Shown: positions 6,556 through 13,300 of the stretch, in pieces | Layout: the number at the start of each line of letters is the position of its first letter | How positions within the stretch are numbered: position 1 is the stretch's first letter | Origin: JBAPRR01 sp049281195 | GTDB taxonomy: Bacteria > Actinomycetota > Acidimicrobiia > Acidimicrobiales > CAVXTF01 | DNA: 24,280 bases | Reading direction: 5' to 3' | Assembly: GCA_049281195.1 (NCBI GenBank) | Contig: JBAPRR010000189.1 | Location: forward strand, 1-24,280 | Made by a program: the position numbers and the translations under genes | The notes under the pieces: model-generated | What the model was told of the DNA's origin: nothing | What the model saw: only the letters and a program-made list of their open reading frames with translations | Database searches by the model: none

Positions 6556-6789
6556 TTAGGTCGCTAAACCGGGATACAACTGCTGTTGGCCCCTCAGCCA
6601 ATCGGAGCAACCGAAGACGGCACATGAACCGTTCTCCGCGTAACAGTCCGAATGGTAAAAGGCACCACAACAACTGCACCGGACTGCGGTTCCGGCCAGT
6701 TCCCCTACGAACTGGCAGTGGCAGTACGCACAGACGGGCGCGGCAGCATTGAACGTCGTGCCACTGGTAGCCAAGTCGTTACCCTGCAT
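6556..6789 (-). CDS. Small RING-like (binuclear treble-clef) zinc protein, candidate E3
   Basis: This 77-residue protein has eight potential zinc ligands in a cross-brace order: C20-x2-C23, C38-x2-C41, H46-x2-C49, C56-x4-C61 (core CSCCGAFYHSDCYAENGSCA). The spacing CxxCGxxYHxxC…GxC…GC resembles the prokaryotic RING-finger families that comparative genomics has linked to E1/E2/JAB/YukD operons. Two additional Cys (25 and 40) are also present. No membrane segment or other domain is seen. It is the first gene of the operon; ATG 6789 is preceded by GGAGGGCG at good spacing. As an E3 it would bring E2~Ubl to targets, but some prokaryotic RING proteins are not ligases, so the function is inferred from its neighbours. 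Confidence 0.8.
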   Translation of the reverse strand: MQGNDLATSGTTFNAAAPVCAYCHCQFVGELAGTAVRCSCCGAFYHSDCYAENGSCAVFGCSDWLRGQQQLYPGLAT

Positions 6790-6864
6790 CGCTTTCGCCC
6801 TCCGCCCTCACCGTCCTGCGGGAACAGGCCATCGGTCCGGCCCGGCACAGTTTCCCAGGTCCAA

Positions 6865-6874
6865 AGCATAACAG
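6865..6874 (-). promoter_or_regulatory. Possible extended -10 element for the ubiquitin-like operon
   Basis: Read on the - strand, TGTTATGCT resembles an extended -10 (TG-N-TATGCT, four of six matches to TATAAT), about 75 bp before the RING gene start. No convincing -35 lies at the usual distance, so the call is weak. Confidence 0.25.
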
Positions 6875-6934
6875 CGCACCTCTGAACCTCCCCCGGTGAT
6901 TTCGGGCATCGAAGTCGGTCACCCATCGTGTTGC

Positions 6935-7025
6935 CGAGCCCACTAGTCGAGCCCACTAATCGAGCCCACTAGTCGAGCCGACTAGTCAACCCCACTAGTC
7001 GAGCTAATCAGTCGAGCTCAACCAT
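6935..7025. repeat. 13-bp tandem repeat, seven units, in a divergent promoter region
   Basis: Units start at 6935, 6948, 6961, 6974, 6987, 7000 and 7013 with consensus CGAGCCCACTAGT. The first four are nearly identical and the last three decay. The core ACTAGT is palindromic, and 6968-6986 forms an 8-bp stem with a 3-nt loop (ACTAGTCG-AGC-CGACTAGT). Confidence 0.95.
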
Positions 7026-7084
7026 CGAGGCGCCCAGGTATTTCTAAACGTCAACCAGGCAGGGCTCGATTAGGGTCTCGCAAG

Positions 7085-8080
7085 ATGACGCCCGAGAAAC
7101 GAGCCCCCGACCGCAACCTGGCCATGGAGCTCGTGAGGACGACTGAAGCGGCCGCCCTCGCCGGAGCCCGATGGATGGGAAGGGGCGACAAAGAAGGCGC
7201 GGACGGTGCCGCAGTCGATGCAATGCGCGTCGTTCTCCAGACCGTCCAAATGGACGGGGTGGTAGTAATCGGCGAAGGCGAAAAAGACCAGGCGCCGATG
7301 TTGTTCAACGGCGAACGAATAGGTGACGGCAGCCCGCCCCAGACCGATATTGCCGTCGACCCGGTCGAGGGGACGACTCTCACGGCGCTCGGGCGCGGTG
7401 GTGCGCTTTCCGTCATCGCCGTGTCCGATCGCGGGACGATGTTCGATCCGGGACCTTGCGTGTACATGGAAAAGCTCGCAGTGGGACCGAGAGCCGCAGG
7501 ATCCGTCGACTTGAACAGATCAGCAACGGAGAACATCGAAGCGGTCGCAAAGGCGATGGGGAAATCTGTGCGCGATGTGTGCGTGGTGGTGCTCGACCGC
7601 CCTCGCCACAACGACCTGATCGAAGAGGTTCGCTCGAGCGGCGCCCGCATCAAGCTCCTCGAGCACGGCGACGTGGGTGGAGCCATCTCGACGGCGTGGC
7701 CGGACTCGGGCGTCGACATCTTGCTGGGTGTGGGGGGAACACCCGAAGGGGTGCTCGCAGCCGCCGCTTTGAAGTGCATGGGGGGCGTGATCGAGGGACG
7801 GCTCTGGCCCCGCGACGACACCGAAAGGGACGCGGCCATCGAAGCCGGTTACAACCTCGACGCGATCCTGCGCACGGACGATCTCGTAAAAGGTAACAAC
7901 GTCTTCTTCGCCACCACCGGCATCACCGACGGCGAACTGCTCCAGGGAGTCCGTTATCACGACTTCGGAGCCACGACCCAGTCACTGGTGATGCGCTCCA
8001 AGTCGGGAACGGTCAGGTTCGTGACCGCCCGACACGCGCTTAACAAGCTGGCCGAGTTCAGCCAGATCGAGTTCGGCTGA
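7085..8080 (+). CDS. glpX: Class II fructose-1,6-bisphosphatase (GlpX)
   Basis: This 331-residue enzyme removes the 1-phosphate from fructose 1,6-bisphosphate in gluconeogenesis, in the cytoplasm. The family signatures are present: GEGEKDQAPML (63-73), the metal site in VDPVEGTT (91-98), and GVGGTPEGVLAAAALKCMGG further on. The length fits GlpX. The ATG at 7085 has an AGGG about 9 nt upstream. In many actinobacteria GlpX is the main or only FBPase, which is general knowledge rather than something shown here. The gene is divergent from the ubiquitin-like operon. Its last 23 bp overlap, on opposite strands, the end of the GNAT gene. Confidence 0.96.
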   Translation: MTPEKRAPDRNLAMELVRTTEAAALAGARWMGRGDKEGADGAAVDAMRVVLQTVQMDGVVVIGEGEKDQAPMLFNGERIGDGSPPQTDIAVDPVEGTTLTALGRGGALSVIAVSDRGTMFDPGPCVYMEKLAVGPRAAGSVDLNRSATENIEAVAKAMGKSVRDVCVVVLDRPRHNDLIEEVRSSGARIKLLEHGDVGGAISTAWPDSGVDILLGVGGTPEGVLAAAALKCMGGVIEGRLWPRDDTERDAAIEAGYNLDAILRTDDLVKGNNVFFATTGITDGELLQGVRYHDFGATTQSLVMRSKSGTVRFVTARHALNKLAEFSQIEFG

Positions 8081-8579
8081 TCGCCTTTCGCATGCAGACG
8101 CGGGTCTCGGGATCGAGGCCCCGCTCAGTTTCGTGATCCCGAATTCCCTTTAGTTCAGCGGACAATTCGTCCTCGCGGAGCACCGAGTAACCAAGATGCT
8201 CGTAGAGAGGTAGGTTCCAGGGCACCTCTCTGAAGGTTGTGAGGGTCACACCGTCGAATCCGTTTTGTTCCGCCCAGTGCTCGGCCTCTTCGACGAGGCC
8301 ACGCCCGATCCCTCTTCCCTGGTAGCGGGGATCCACGCTGACCTGCTCGATGTGGGCGTCGTGTCCCGAGGAATCGACGATCAGATAACCGACGGGCTGA
8401 TCCTCATCATCGGTGGCGACCCATGACCTTCCGTCGGCTGCATAACTGGCCAGTGTGACGGCGTCGATCGGCTCGTGCTCGGCCACGAAGGCCATGCCCA
8501 CGTCGACGAACTGGACACCTGCCGCACGCTCGACCTGGCGCATCGCCTCGGCATCAGCAGAGGTGGCCGGGCGGATCAC
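8058..8579 (-). CDS. GNAT-family N-acetyltransferase
   Basis: The protein starts IRPATSADAEAMRQVE, the usual opening of a GNAT domain. It has the acetyl-CoA loop RYQGRGIGRG (about residues 85-94) after the VSVDP strand, and a late NLPLYEHLGY motif. It should move an acetyl group from acetyl-CoA to an amine, but the substrate cannot be told. I chose GTG 8579 (173 residues) because the reading frame upstream, to GTG 8630, is made only of the 29-bp repeat; that longer form would add 17 residues (GSGQGQDDPPGQARVR-like). The gene lies downstream of atpC and could be read through from the ATP synthase operon. It overlaps glpX convergently by 23 bp. Confidence 0.85.
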   Translation of the reverse strand: MIRPATSADAEAMRQVERAAGVQFVDVGMAFVAEHEPIDAVTLASYAADGRSWVATDDEDQPVGYLIVDSSGHDAHIEQVSVDPRYQGRGIGRGLVEEAEHWAEQNGFDGVTLTTFREVPWNLPLYEHLGYSVLREDELSAELKGIRDHETERGLDPETRVCMRKAISRTRSG

Positions 8580-8713
8580 CCTGACCCTGGCCTGACCGGG
8601 CGGATCATCCTGACCCTGGCCTGACCCCACGGATCACCCCGGATCACCCCGGCCGACCAAGCCCGATCAAGCGGACCACCACGGCCCGACGATGCCCGAC
8701 CATGCCCGATCAA
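8572..8713. repeat. 29-bp and 10-bp tandem repeats between GNAT and atpC
   Basis: Two 29-bp copies (8572-8600 and 8601-8629, starting CGGATCA) are followed by shorter CGGATCACCCC copies at about 8630-8650. A 10-bp series of GCCCGACGAT, GCCCGACCAT and GCCCGATCAA runs at 8684-8713 and includes the atpC stop codon. The whole atpC–GNAT spacer is repetitive. Confidence 0.85.
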
Positions 8714-9165
8714 ACAGTGGCGCCGGCCACCTCGATGCGAACCTCGGCCCGGCGCTTGGCGGCCTGGGCTTCGGCGACCTCGACGTCGATCACCGGGTGG
8801 CCGTCTTCGATCTGGCCGGAGGTGCGTCCGGCGGCGGCAAGGTCGGCGAGCTTCGTTTCTGCCGCCTCGAGGGAGTTGCGCGCCCGATCCACGTCGATGT
8901 TCTCGGCCAGCTCTGCCGCGGGTGGAAGGACGGTGACGCGGCCCTCGTTCTCCATGTGGACGAACCCGCCGTGCACCGCGATGCGCTGCTCTTCTCCGCC
9001 CGGACGCACGAAGCGCAACAAGCCTGGCTCCACCGAACCCACCAGCGGCGAGTGCCCGGCAAGAAATGTGGCGTCGCCGTCACCGGTTCTCAGGATGACG
9101 GCCTCGACATCCTCCTCCAAGAGCACCGCTTCCGGTGTCACGAGCCGGGCCGGGAATTCGGCCAT
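8710..9165 (-). CDS. atpC: ATP synthase F1 epsilon subunit
   Basis: This 151-residue protein is the epsilon subunit of the central stalk. The N-terminal beta-sandwich is recognisable: ARLVTPEAVLLEEDVEAVILRTGDGD, then FLAGHSPLVGSVEPG and VHGGFVHMENEGRVTVLP. The C-terminal part (DVDRARNSLEAAETKLADLAAAG and on) forms the helical region that can restrain rotation in this family. It is somewhat longer than the usual 130-140 residues because of the C-terminal extension. It starts 1 nt after the atpD stop and is the last ATP synthase gene of the operon. The stop codon lies inside a short repeat. Confidence 0.96.
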   Translation of the reverse strand: MAEFPARLVTPEAVLLEEDVEAVILRTGDGDATFLAGHSPLVGSVEPGLLRFVRPGGEEQRIAVHGGFVHMENEGRVTVLPPAAELAENIDVDRARNSLEAAETKLADLAAAGRTSGQIEDGHPVIDVEVAEAQAAKRRAEVRIEVAGATV

Positions 9166-9166
9166 G

Positions 9167-10624
9167 TCAGGAGTCCTTCTCGAGCTGGCGCGCCTTGGCG
9201 AGCACGGATTCGGCTCCGCCCACGTTCAGGAACGCCTGCTCGGGCACGTCGTCGAGATCGCCGTTGCACAAAGCCTCGAAGGACTCGACAGCTTCGTTGA
9301 CCGGGACGGTGACGCCCTTCAAACCGGTGAAGACCTCACCGACGTTGAATGGCTGAGAGAGGAACCTCTGGATCTTGCGCGCGCGGGTGACGGTCACCCG
9401 GTCTTCCTCGGACAGCTCGTCGAGACCGAGGATGGCGATGATGTCCTGGAGCTCCCTGTATCGCTGAAGGATGCTCTGGGTGCGCCGCGCTACGTCGTAG
9501 TGGCGCTGGCCGACGATCTCAGGAGCGAGGATGTTCGACGTCGATGCCAAGGGGTCCACAGCCGGGTAGATCCCGAGGGCCGCGATCTGGCGGGAGAGTT
9601 CCGTGGTGGCGTCGAGGTGGGTGAATGTCGTGAACGGCGCCGGGTCGGTGTAGTCGTCGGCGGGGACGTATACGGCCTGGAGCGACGTGATCGACCGGCC
9701 ACGGGTGGAGGTGATCCGTTCCTGGAGCTCACCCATCTCGTCTGCCAGGGTCGGCTGGTAACCGACCGCGGAAGGCATCCGGCCCAAAAGCGTGGAGACC
9801 TCCGAACCGGCCTGGACGAAGCGGAAGATGTTGTCGATGAACAGCAACACGTCCTGGTTCTTCACGTCGCGGAAGTACTCGGCCATGGTGAGCGCCGACA
9901 GACCGACACGTAGACGCACGCCGGGCGGCTCGTCCATCTGGCCGTAGACGAGAGCGGCCTTTTCGATGACGCCGGACTCCTGCATCTCGAGCCACAGGTC
10001 GGTGCCCTCGCGGGTCCTCTCCCCTACGCCTGCGAACACGGACACACCACCGTGGTTGGTGGCGACCCGGTTGATCATCTCCTGGATGAGAACGGTCTTA
10101 CCTACACCGGCGCCACCGAACAATCCGATCTTCCCACCTTGCACGTAAGGCTCGAGCAGGTCGATGACCTTGATCCCGGTCTCGAACATCAGCGAGCGCG
10201 GTTCCAGCGTGTCGAAGGCCGGCGGATCGCGGTGGATCTCCCAACGGGCGTCGTAAGGGCCGATGTCGTCGGTGTCGAGGGGAACGCCCATCACGTTGAA
10301 CACGTGACCGAGGACGGCGTCTCCGACAGGGACCGTTATCCCCGCTCCGGTGTTGCGCACGGGGGTGCCCCGGACCAGCCCGTCGGTCGCCTTGAGGCAG
10401 ATGCAGCGCACGCGCCCCTCGCCGATCTGTTGCGCGACCTCTGCGGGGACGGTGACCTTCTGGCCGTCGAGCTCCAGGTCCATCTCGACGGCGAAGTTGA
10501 TCTCGGGAAGGGCGTGGGGCGGAAACTCTGCGTCGACGACGGGGCCCGCGATGGCCACGACGCGGCCTTCAGGAAGCGCGGCGCCTGTTGCCTCGGCGGT
10601 CTGTGGATCTGCGACGGTCGTCAT
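9167..10624 (-). CDS. atpD: ATP synthase F1 beta subunit
   Basis: This 485-residue catalytic subunit has the P-loop GGAGVGKT at 170-177, the catalytic Glu in GERTREG (E202), the Walker B region VLLFIDNIFRF (259-269) and the DELSEED segment (402-408) that contacts gamma. Together with alpha it forms the F1 hexamer that makes ATP from ADP and phosphate at the inner face of the membrane. The ATG at 10624 follows atpG by 5 nt. The first 20 residues are a short variable extension before the beta-barrel (RVVAIAGPVVDAEFP). Nothing is missing or odd in the sequence. Confidence 0.98.
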   Translation of the reverse strand: MTTVADPQTAEATGAALPEGRVVAIAGPVVDAEFPPHALPEINFAVEMDLELDGQKVTVPAEVAQQIGEGRVRCICLKATDGLVRGTPVRNTGAGITVPVGDAVLGHVFNVMGVPLDTDDIGPYDARWEIHRDPPAFDTLEPRSLMFETGIKVIDLLEPYVQGGKIGLFGGAGVGKTVLIQEMINRVATNHGGVSVFAGVGERTREGTDLWLEMQESGVIEKAALVYGQMDEPPGVRLRVGLSALTMAEYFRDVKNQDVLLFIDNIFRFVQAGSEVSTLLGRMPSAVGYQPTLADEMGELQERITSTRGRSITSLQAVYVPADDYTDPAPFTTFTHLDATTELSRQIAALGIYPAVDPLASTSNILAPEIVGQRHYDVARRTQSILQRYRELQDIIAILGLDELSEEDRVTVTRARKIQRFLSQPFNVGEVFTGLKGVTVPVNEAVESFEALCNGDLDDVPEQAFLNVGGAESVLAKARQLEKDS

Positions 10625-10629
10625 CTACT

Positions 10630-11562
10630 TCACTCCTCCTCGGGACCCTGACGAAGCGCCTCTGCGCCACTCACGATCTCCATGATCTCTGTGGTGATTG
10701 CGTCTTGTCGGGCCCGGTTCATGACCCGCGTGAGCGTCTTGGTGAGCTCGTCTGCGTTCTCGGTGGCCGCAGCCATGGCACGCTGGCGCGCGGTGTGCTC
10801 GCTCGCTGCCGCTTCGAGCATCGCCTGGAACACCGAGGCCTCGACGTAGCGCGACACCAGCTCGCCGATCAGCTCGGAAGAGTCCGGTTCGAACTCGGTG
10901 TAGCCGGCTGCGGGCGCTTTGTCCTCTGTGAAATGTGGTCTTTCGTCCAGGTCTTCCTGGTCTGGCGTGATGCCGATGGGGAGGGGAAGCAGCTGTCTGG
11001 TCTCGACCACCTGTGTCGCGGACGACAGGAAACGGGTCGAGACACAGAGAACCTGGTCGACTTCTTCGTCGATGAAAGGGACCGTCACCGCGAGGGCGAT
11101 GCTCCTCGCATCTTCGAACTTCGGCCGGTCCGACATGCCGGTGAAGGACTGCTCGACGTCAAGCCCTCTGTAACGCAGGTAGCCCGGCGCCTTCTTCCCC
11201 GATGTGATGATCCTGTACTCGATCCCTTTGGTCTTGCCGGCTCGCACGGTGCGGTCGATGGATCGCAGCACGTTCGCGTTGTACCCGCCGCACAGTCCGC
11301 GATCGGCCACCAGCCCGAGCAACAGGACCTTCTGGGGTTCGTCCACGGCGCCGATGAAGCGCCCCGCGTGCTCTCCGAGGTCCTTGGCCATCTCGTGAGC
11401 GACCGCGGTGACGGCCTGCTCGTAGGGGGCGGAAGCCCGGATGCGGTTCTGGGCGCGGACGATCTGCGAGGAGGCGATCAGCTCCATCGCCCTGGTGATC
11501 TTCTTGGTCGACTGGATCGCCTTGATCCGCCGCCTTAGCGCCCTTTCCTGCCCTCCGGCCAT
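10630..11562 (-). CDS. atpG: ATP synthase F1 gamma subunit
   Basis: This 310-residue protein is the rotating central shaft of F1. The N-terminal coiled-coil helix is clear (RALRRRIKAIQSTKKITRAMELIA), as is the partner C-terminal helix (ATENADELTKTLTRVMNRARQDAITTEIMEIVSGAEAL). The middle Rossmann-like part contains the GLVADRGLCGGYNANVLR motif. It starts 2 nt after the atpA stop codon and is followed closely by atpD, so it is part of one transcript. An acidic stretch at about residues 205-235 (PDQEDLDERPHFTEDK) lies in the region where mycobacterial gamma subunits carry a loop. Whether it is equivalent needs an alignment. Confidence 0.97.
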   Translation of the reverse strand: MAGGQERALRRRIKAIQSTKKITRAMELIASSQIVRAQNRIRASAPYEQAVTAVAHEMAKDLGEHAGRFIGAVDEPQKVLLLGLVADRGLCGGYNANVLRSIDRTVRAGKTKGIEYRIITSGKKAPGYLRYRGLDVEQSFTGMSDRPKFEDARSIALAVTVPFIDEEVDQVLCVSTRFLSSATQVVETRQLLPLPIGITPDQEDLDERPHFTEDKAPAAGYTEFEPDSSELIGELVSRYVEASVFQAMLEAAASEHTARQRAMAAATENADELTKTLTRVMNRARQDAITTEIMEIVSGAEALRQGPEEE

Positions 11563-11564
11563 GG

Positions 11565-13160
11565 CTACGCGGTCTCCGCCATCCGTGGGGCGGTATCAGA
11601 CCCGCTGTCCGAACCACTATCAGACCCGGTGTCCGAACCGGAGTCAGACCCGGTGTCGAATTGCTTGGTGAACGTGGAAACCCCGTCTGCCATGGCGTCA
11701 CCTTCCGGCAGCTTTCCGGTGTCACGGATGGTTGCCAGCAGGTCGCCCTTGTTGGCCCTGAACCACGCACGCAGCTCCGACTCGTAGCGCTGTACAGCAG
11801 GGATCGGAATGTCGTCGGTGTAGCCGCGGGTTCCGGCGAAGACCACCAGCACCTGCTCCTCGACCGGTACAGGCTGGTTGATGCCCTGCTTCAGCAGCTC
11901 GGTCAGCCGGTAGCCGCGGTCGAGCTGAGCCTGCGAGACCTTGTCTAGCTCGGATCCGAAAGTGGCGAACGCCTCGAGCTCACGGAACTGGGCCAGGTCG
12001 ATCTTGAGCGTTCCGGACACGTCCTTCATCGCCTTGATCTGGGCCGCGCCTCCCACCCGGCTGACGGAGTTTCCGACGTTGATGGCCGGGCGCACGCCGG
12101 AGTAGAAGAGGTCGGTCTCGAAGAAGACCTGACCGTCTGTGATCGAGATGACGTTTGTCGGGATGTACGCCGAGATGTCGCCGGCCTTCGTTTCGATGAT
12201 GGGTAGCGCAGTCAACGATCCACCGCCGAACTTGTCCGACAGCTTCGCGGCGCGCTCGAGCAGGCGGCTGTGAAGGTAGAAGACGTCGCCCGGGTACGCC
12301 TCACGCCCCGGTGGCCTGCGCAGGAGCAGCGACATCTGGCGGTAGGCCTCGGCCTGCTTCGACAGGTCGTCGTAGACGATGAGGGCGTGCTCGCCGTTTT
12401 CCATCCAGTGCTGGCCCATGGCGCAGCCGGCATAAGGGGCGAGGTACTTGAAAGGGGCGCCGTCGCCCGCTGAGGCCGCGACGACGACCGTGTACTCCAT
12501 CGCGCCGCGGTCAGCGAGTGTGGCCACGGTCTGCGCGATCGAAGAGCCCTTCTGACCGATGGCGACGTAGATGCACTTAACACCCTTGCCGGCCTGGTTG
12601 ATGATGGTGTCGACCGCGACCGTCGTCTTGCCGGTCTTGCGGTCACCGATCAAAAGCTCACGCTGGCCCCGTCCGATGGGGGTCATCGCGTCGATGGCCT
12701 TGATGCCGGTCTGCAGAGGCTCCGCCACCGGTTGGCGCATCACGATGCCCGGCGCCTGGACCTCGAGCCGGCGCTCGATCTCGTGGGACACGGGGCCCTT
12801 GCCGTCGATCGGATCCCCTACACCGTTGACCACCCGGCCGAGCAGTGAGTCGCCCACCGGGACAGAAAGGATGCGCCCCGTGGCGCGCACGATCTGCTCT
12901 TCTTCGATGTGCTGGTCCGTGCCGAGGATCACCGCGCCGATGGTGTCCTCGTCAAGGTTGAGGGCCAGTCCCGAGGTGCCGTCTTCGAACTCGAGCAGCT
13001 CGTTGACCGATGCTCCGGGCAGTCCGGAAACCCTGGCGATGCCGTCTCCCACCTCGACCACACGCCCGACCTGCTCGGCTACGACCGCCGGTGTGTAGTT
13101 GGTCACGTGACGCGTAAGAGCGGCTTCCACCTCATCCGCGCTGATTACCAACTCTGCCAT
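11565..13160 (-). CDS. atpA: ATP synthase F1 alpha subunit with Ser/Asp/Gly repeat tail
   Basis: This 531-residue subunit carries the non-catalytic nucleotide sites of F1. GDRKTGKT (172-179) is the P-loop, and the ELLKQGINQPVPVEEQV region near the C-terminus is typical. The ATG at 13160 has GGGAG about 7 nt upstream. The core ends near residue 500. The last 29 residues (503-531) are a low-complexity tail of SDTGSDSG-type repeats ending APRMAETA, encoded by a 24-bp tandem repeat. Mycobacterial alpha subunits also have a C-terminal extension that limits ATP hydrolysis, but this tail is acidic and repetitive, so similarity of function is only a guess. Confidence 0.97.
   Translation of the reverse strand: MAELVISADEVEAALTRHVTNYTPAVVAEQVGRVVEVGDGIARVSGLPGASVNELLEFEDGTSGLALNLDEDTIGAVILGTDQHIEEEQIVRATGRILSVPVGDSLLGRVVNGVGDPIDGKGPVSHEIERRLEVQAPGIVMRQPVAEPLQTGIKAIDAMTPIGRGQRELLIGDRKTGKTTVAVDTIINQAGKGVKCIYVAIGQKGSSIAQTVATLADRGAMEYTVVVAASAGDGAPFKYLAPYAGCAMGQHWMENGEHALIVYDDLSKQAEAYRQMSLLLRRPPGREAYPGDVFYLHSRLLERAAKLSDKFGGGSLTALPIIETKAGDISAYIPTNVISITDGQVFFETDLFYSGVRPAINVGNSVSRVGGAAQIKAMKDVSGTLKIDLAQFRELEAFATFGSELDKVSQAQLDRGYRLTELLKQGINQPVPVEEQVLVVFAGTRGYTDDIPIPAVQRYESELRAWFRANKGDLLATIRDTGKLPEGDAMADGVSTFTKQFDTGSDSGSDTGSDSGSDSGSDTAPRMAETA
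11594..11664. repeat. 24-bp tandem repeat encoding the AtpA tail
   Basis: Copies begin at 11594, 11618 and 11642 (core ATCAGACCCGGTGTCCGAAC with small changes). Read on the - strand they give the eight-residue unit SDTGSDSG at the extreme C-terminus of AtpA. Confidence 0.9.
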
Positions 13161-13206
13161 CAGTAACTCCCGTTCAATCCGTTGTTGAAATTCGACTCTT
13201 GATGAA

Positions 13207-13300
13207 AACTCGACCTGTTGCTGCGCTTGTCCCGTGCTCTGGACCTGTTGTCGTCCGTGGCCCTGTGTTGTTCGTTAGCCTTGTGTTGTTCATCAGCCCT
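13207..13300. repeat. 18-bp degenerate tandem repeat between atpA and atpH
   Basis: Consecutive 18-bp units start at about 13207, 13225, 13243, 13261 and 13279. The last two, CCCTGTGTTGTTCGTTAG and CCTTGTGTTGTTCATCAG, are nearly identical. The array fills most of the 132-bp atpH–atpA spacer, and the atpH stop codon lies inside it. Confidence 0.8.

Larger units (their letters stand above)
6790..7084. other. Divergent intergenic region between the ubiquitin-like operon and glpX
   Basis: This 295-bp spacer must carry the promoters of both the leftward seven-gene operon and the rightward glpX. About one third of it (6935-7025) is a 13-bp tandem array. Open frames in it look like noise. No clear operator other than the repeats was found. 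Confidence 0.6.

Noticed and set aside
213..6789. Pup–proteasome locus
   Set aside because: No Pup, PafA, Dop, Mpa or proteasome subunit is seen; the modifier here is a beta-grasp Ubl.
6705..6956. Small - strand frame upstream of the RING gene
   Set aside because: It overlaps the RING gene in another frame, is Arg/Gly-rich, lacks a ribosome binding site and covers the likely promoter.
6935..7025. CRISPR array
   Set aside because: The repeats are short, directly tandem and degenerate, with no spacers and no cas genes nearby. The same holds for the other arrays in the window.
8702..9913. Long + strand reading frame of about 400 codons opposite atpC and atpD
   Set aside because: It lies antisense to two certain genes, has no recognisable motif, and such frames are common opposite high-G+C genes.
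10588..11538. Long + strand reading frame opposite atpG
   Set aside because: Mirror of the atpG codon pattern with no protein-like features.
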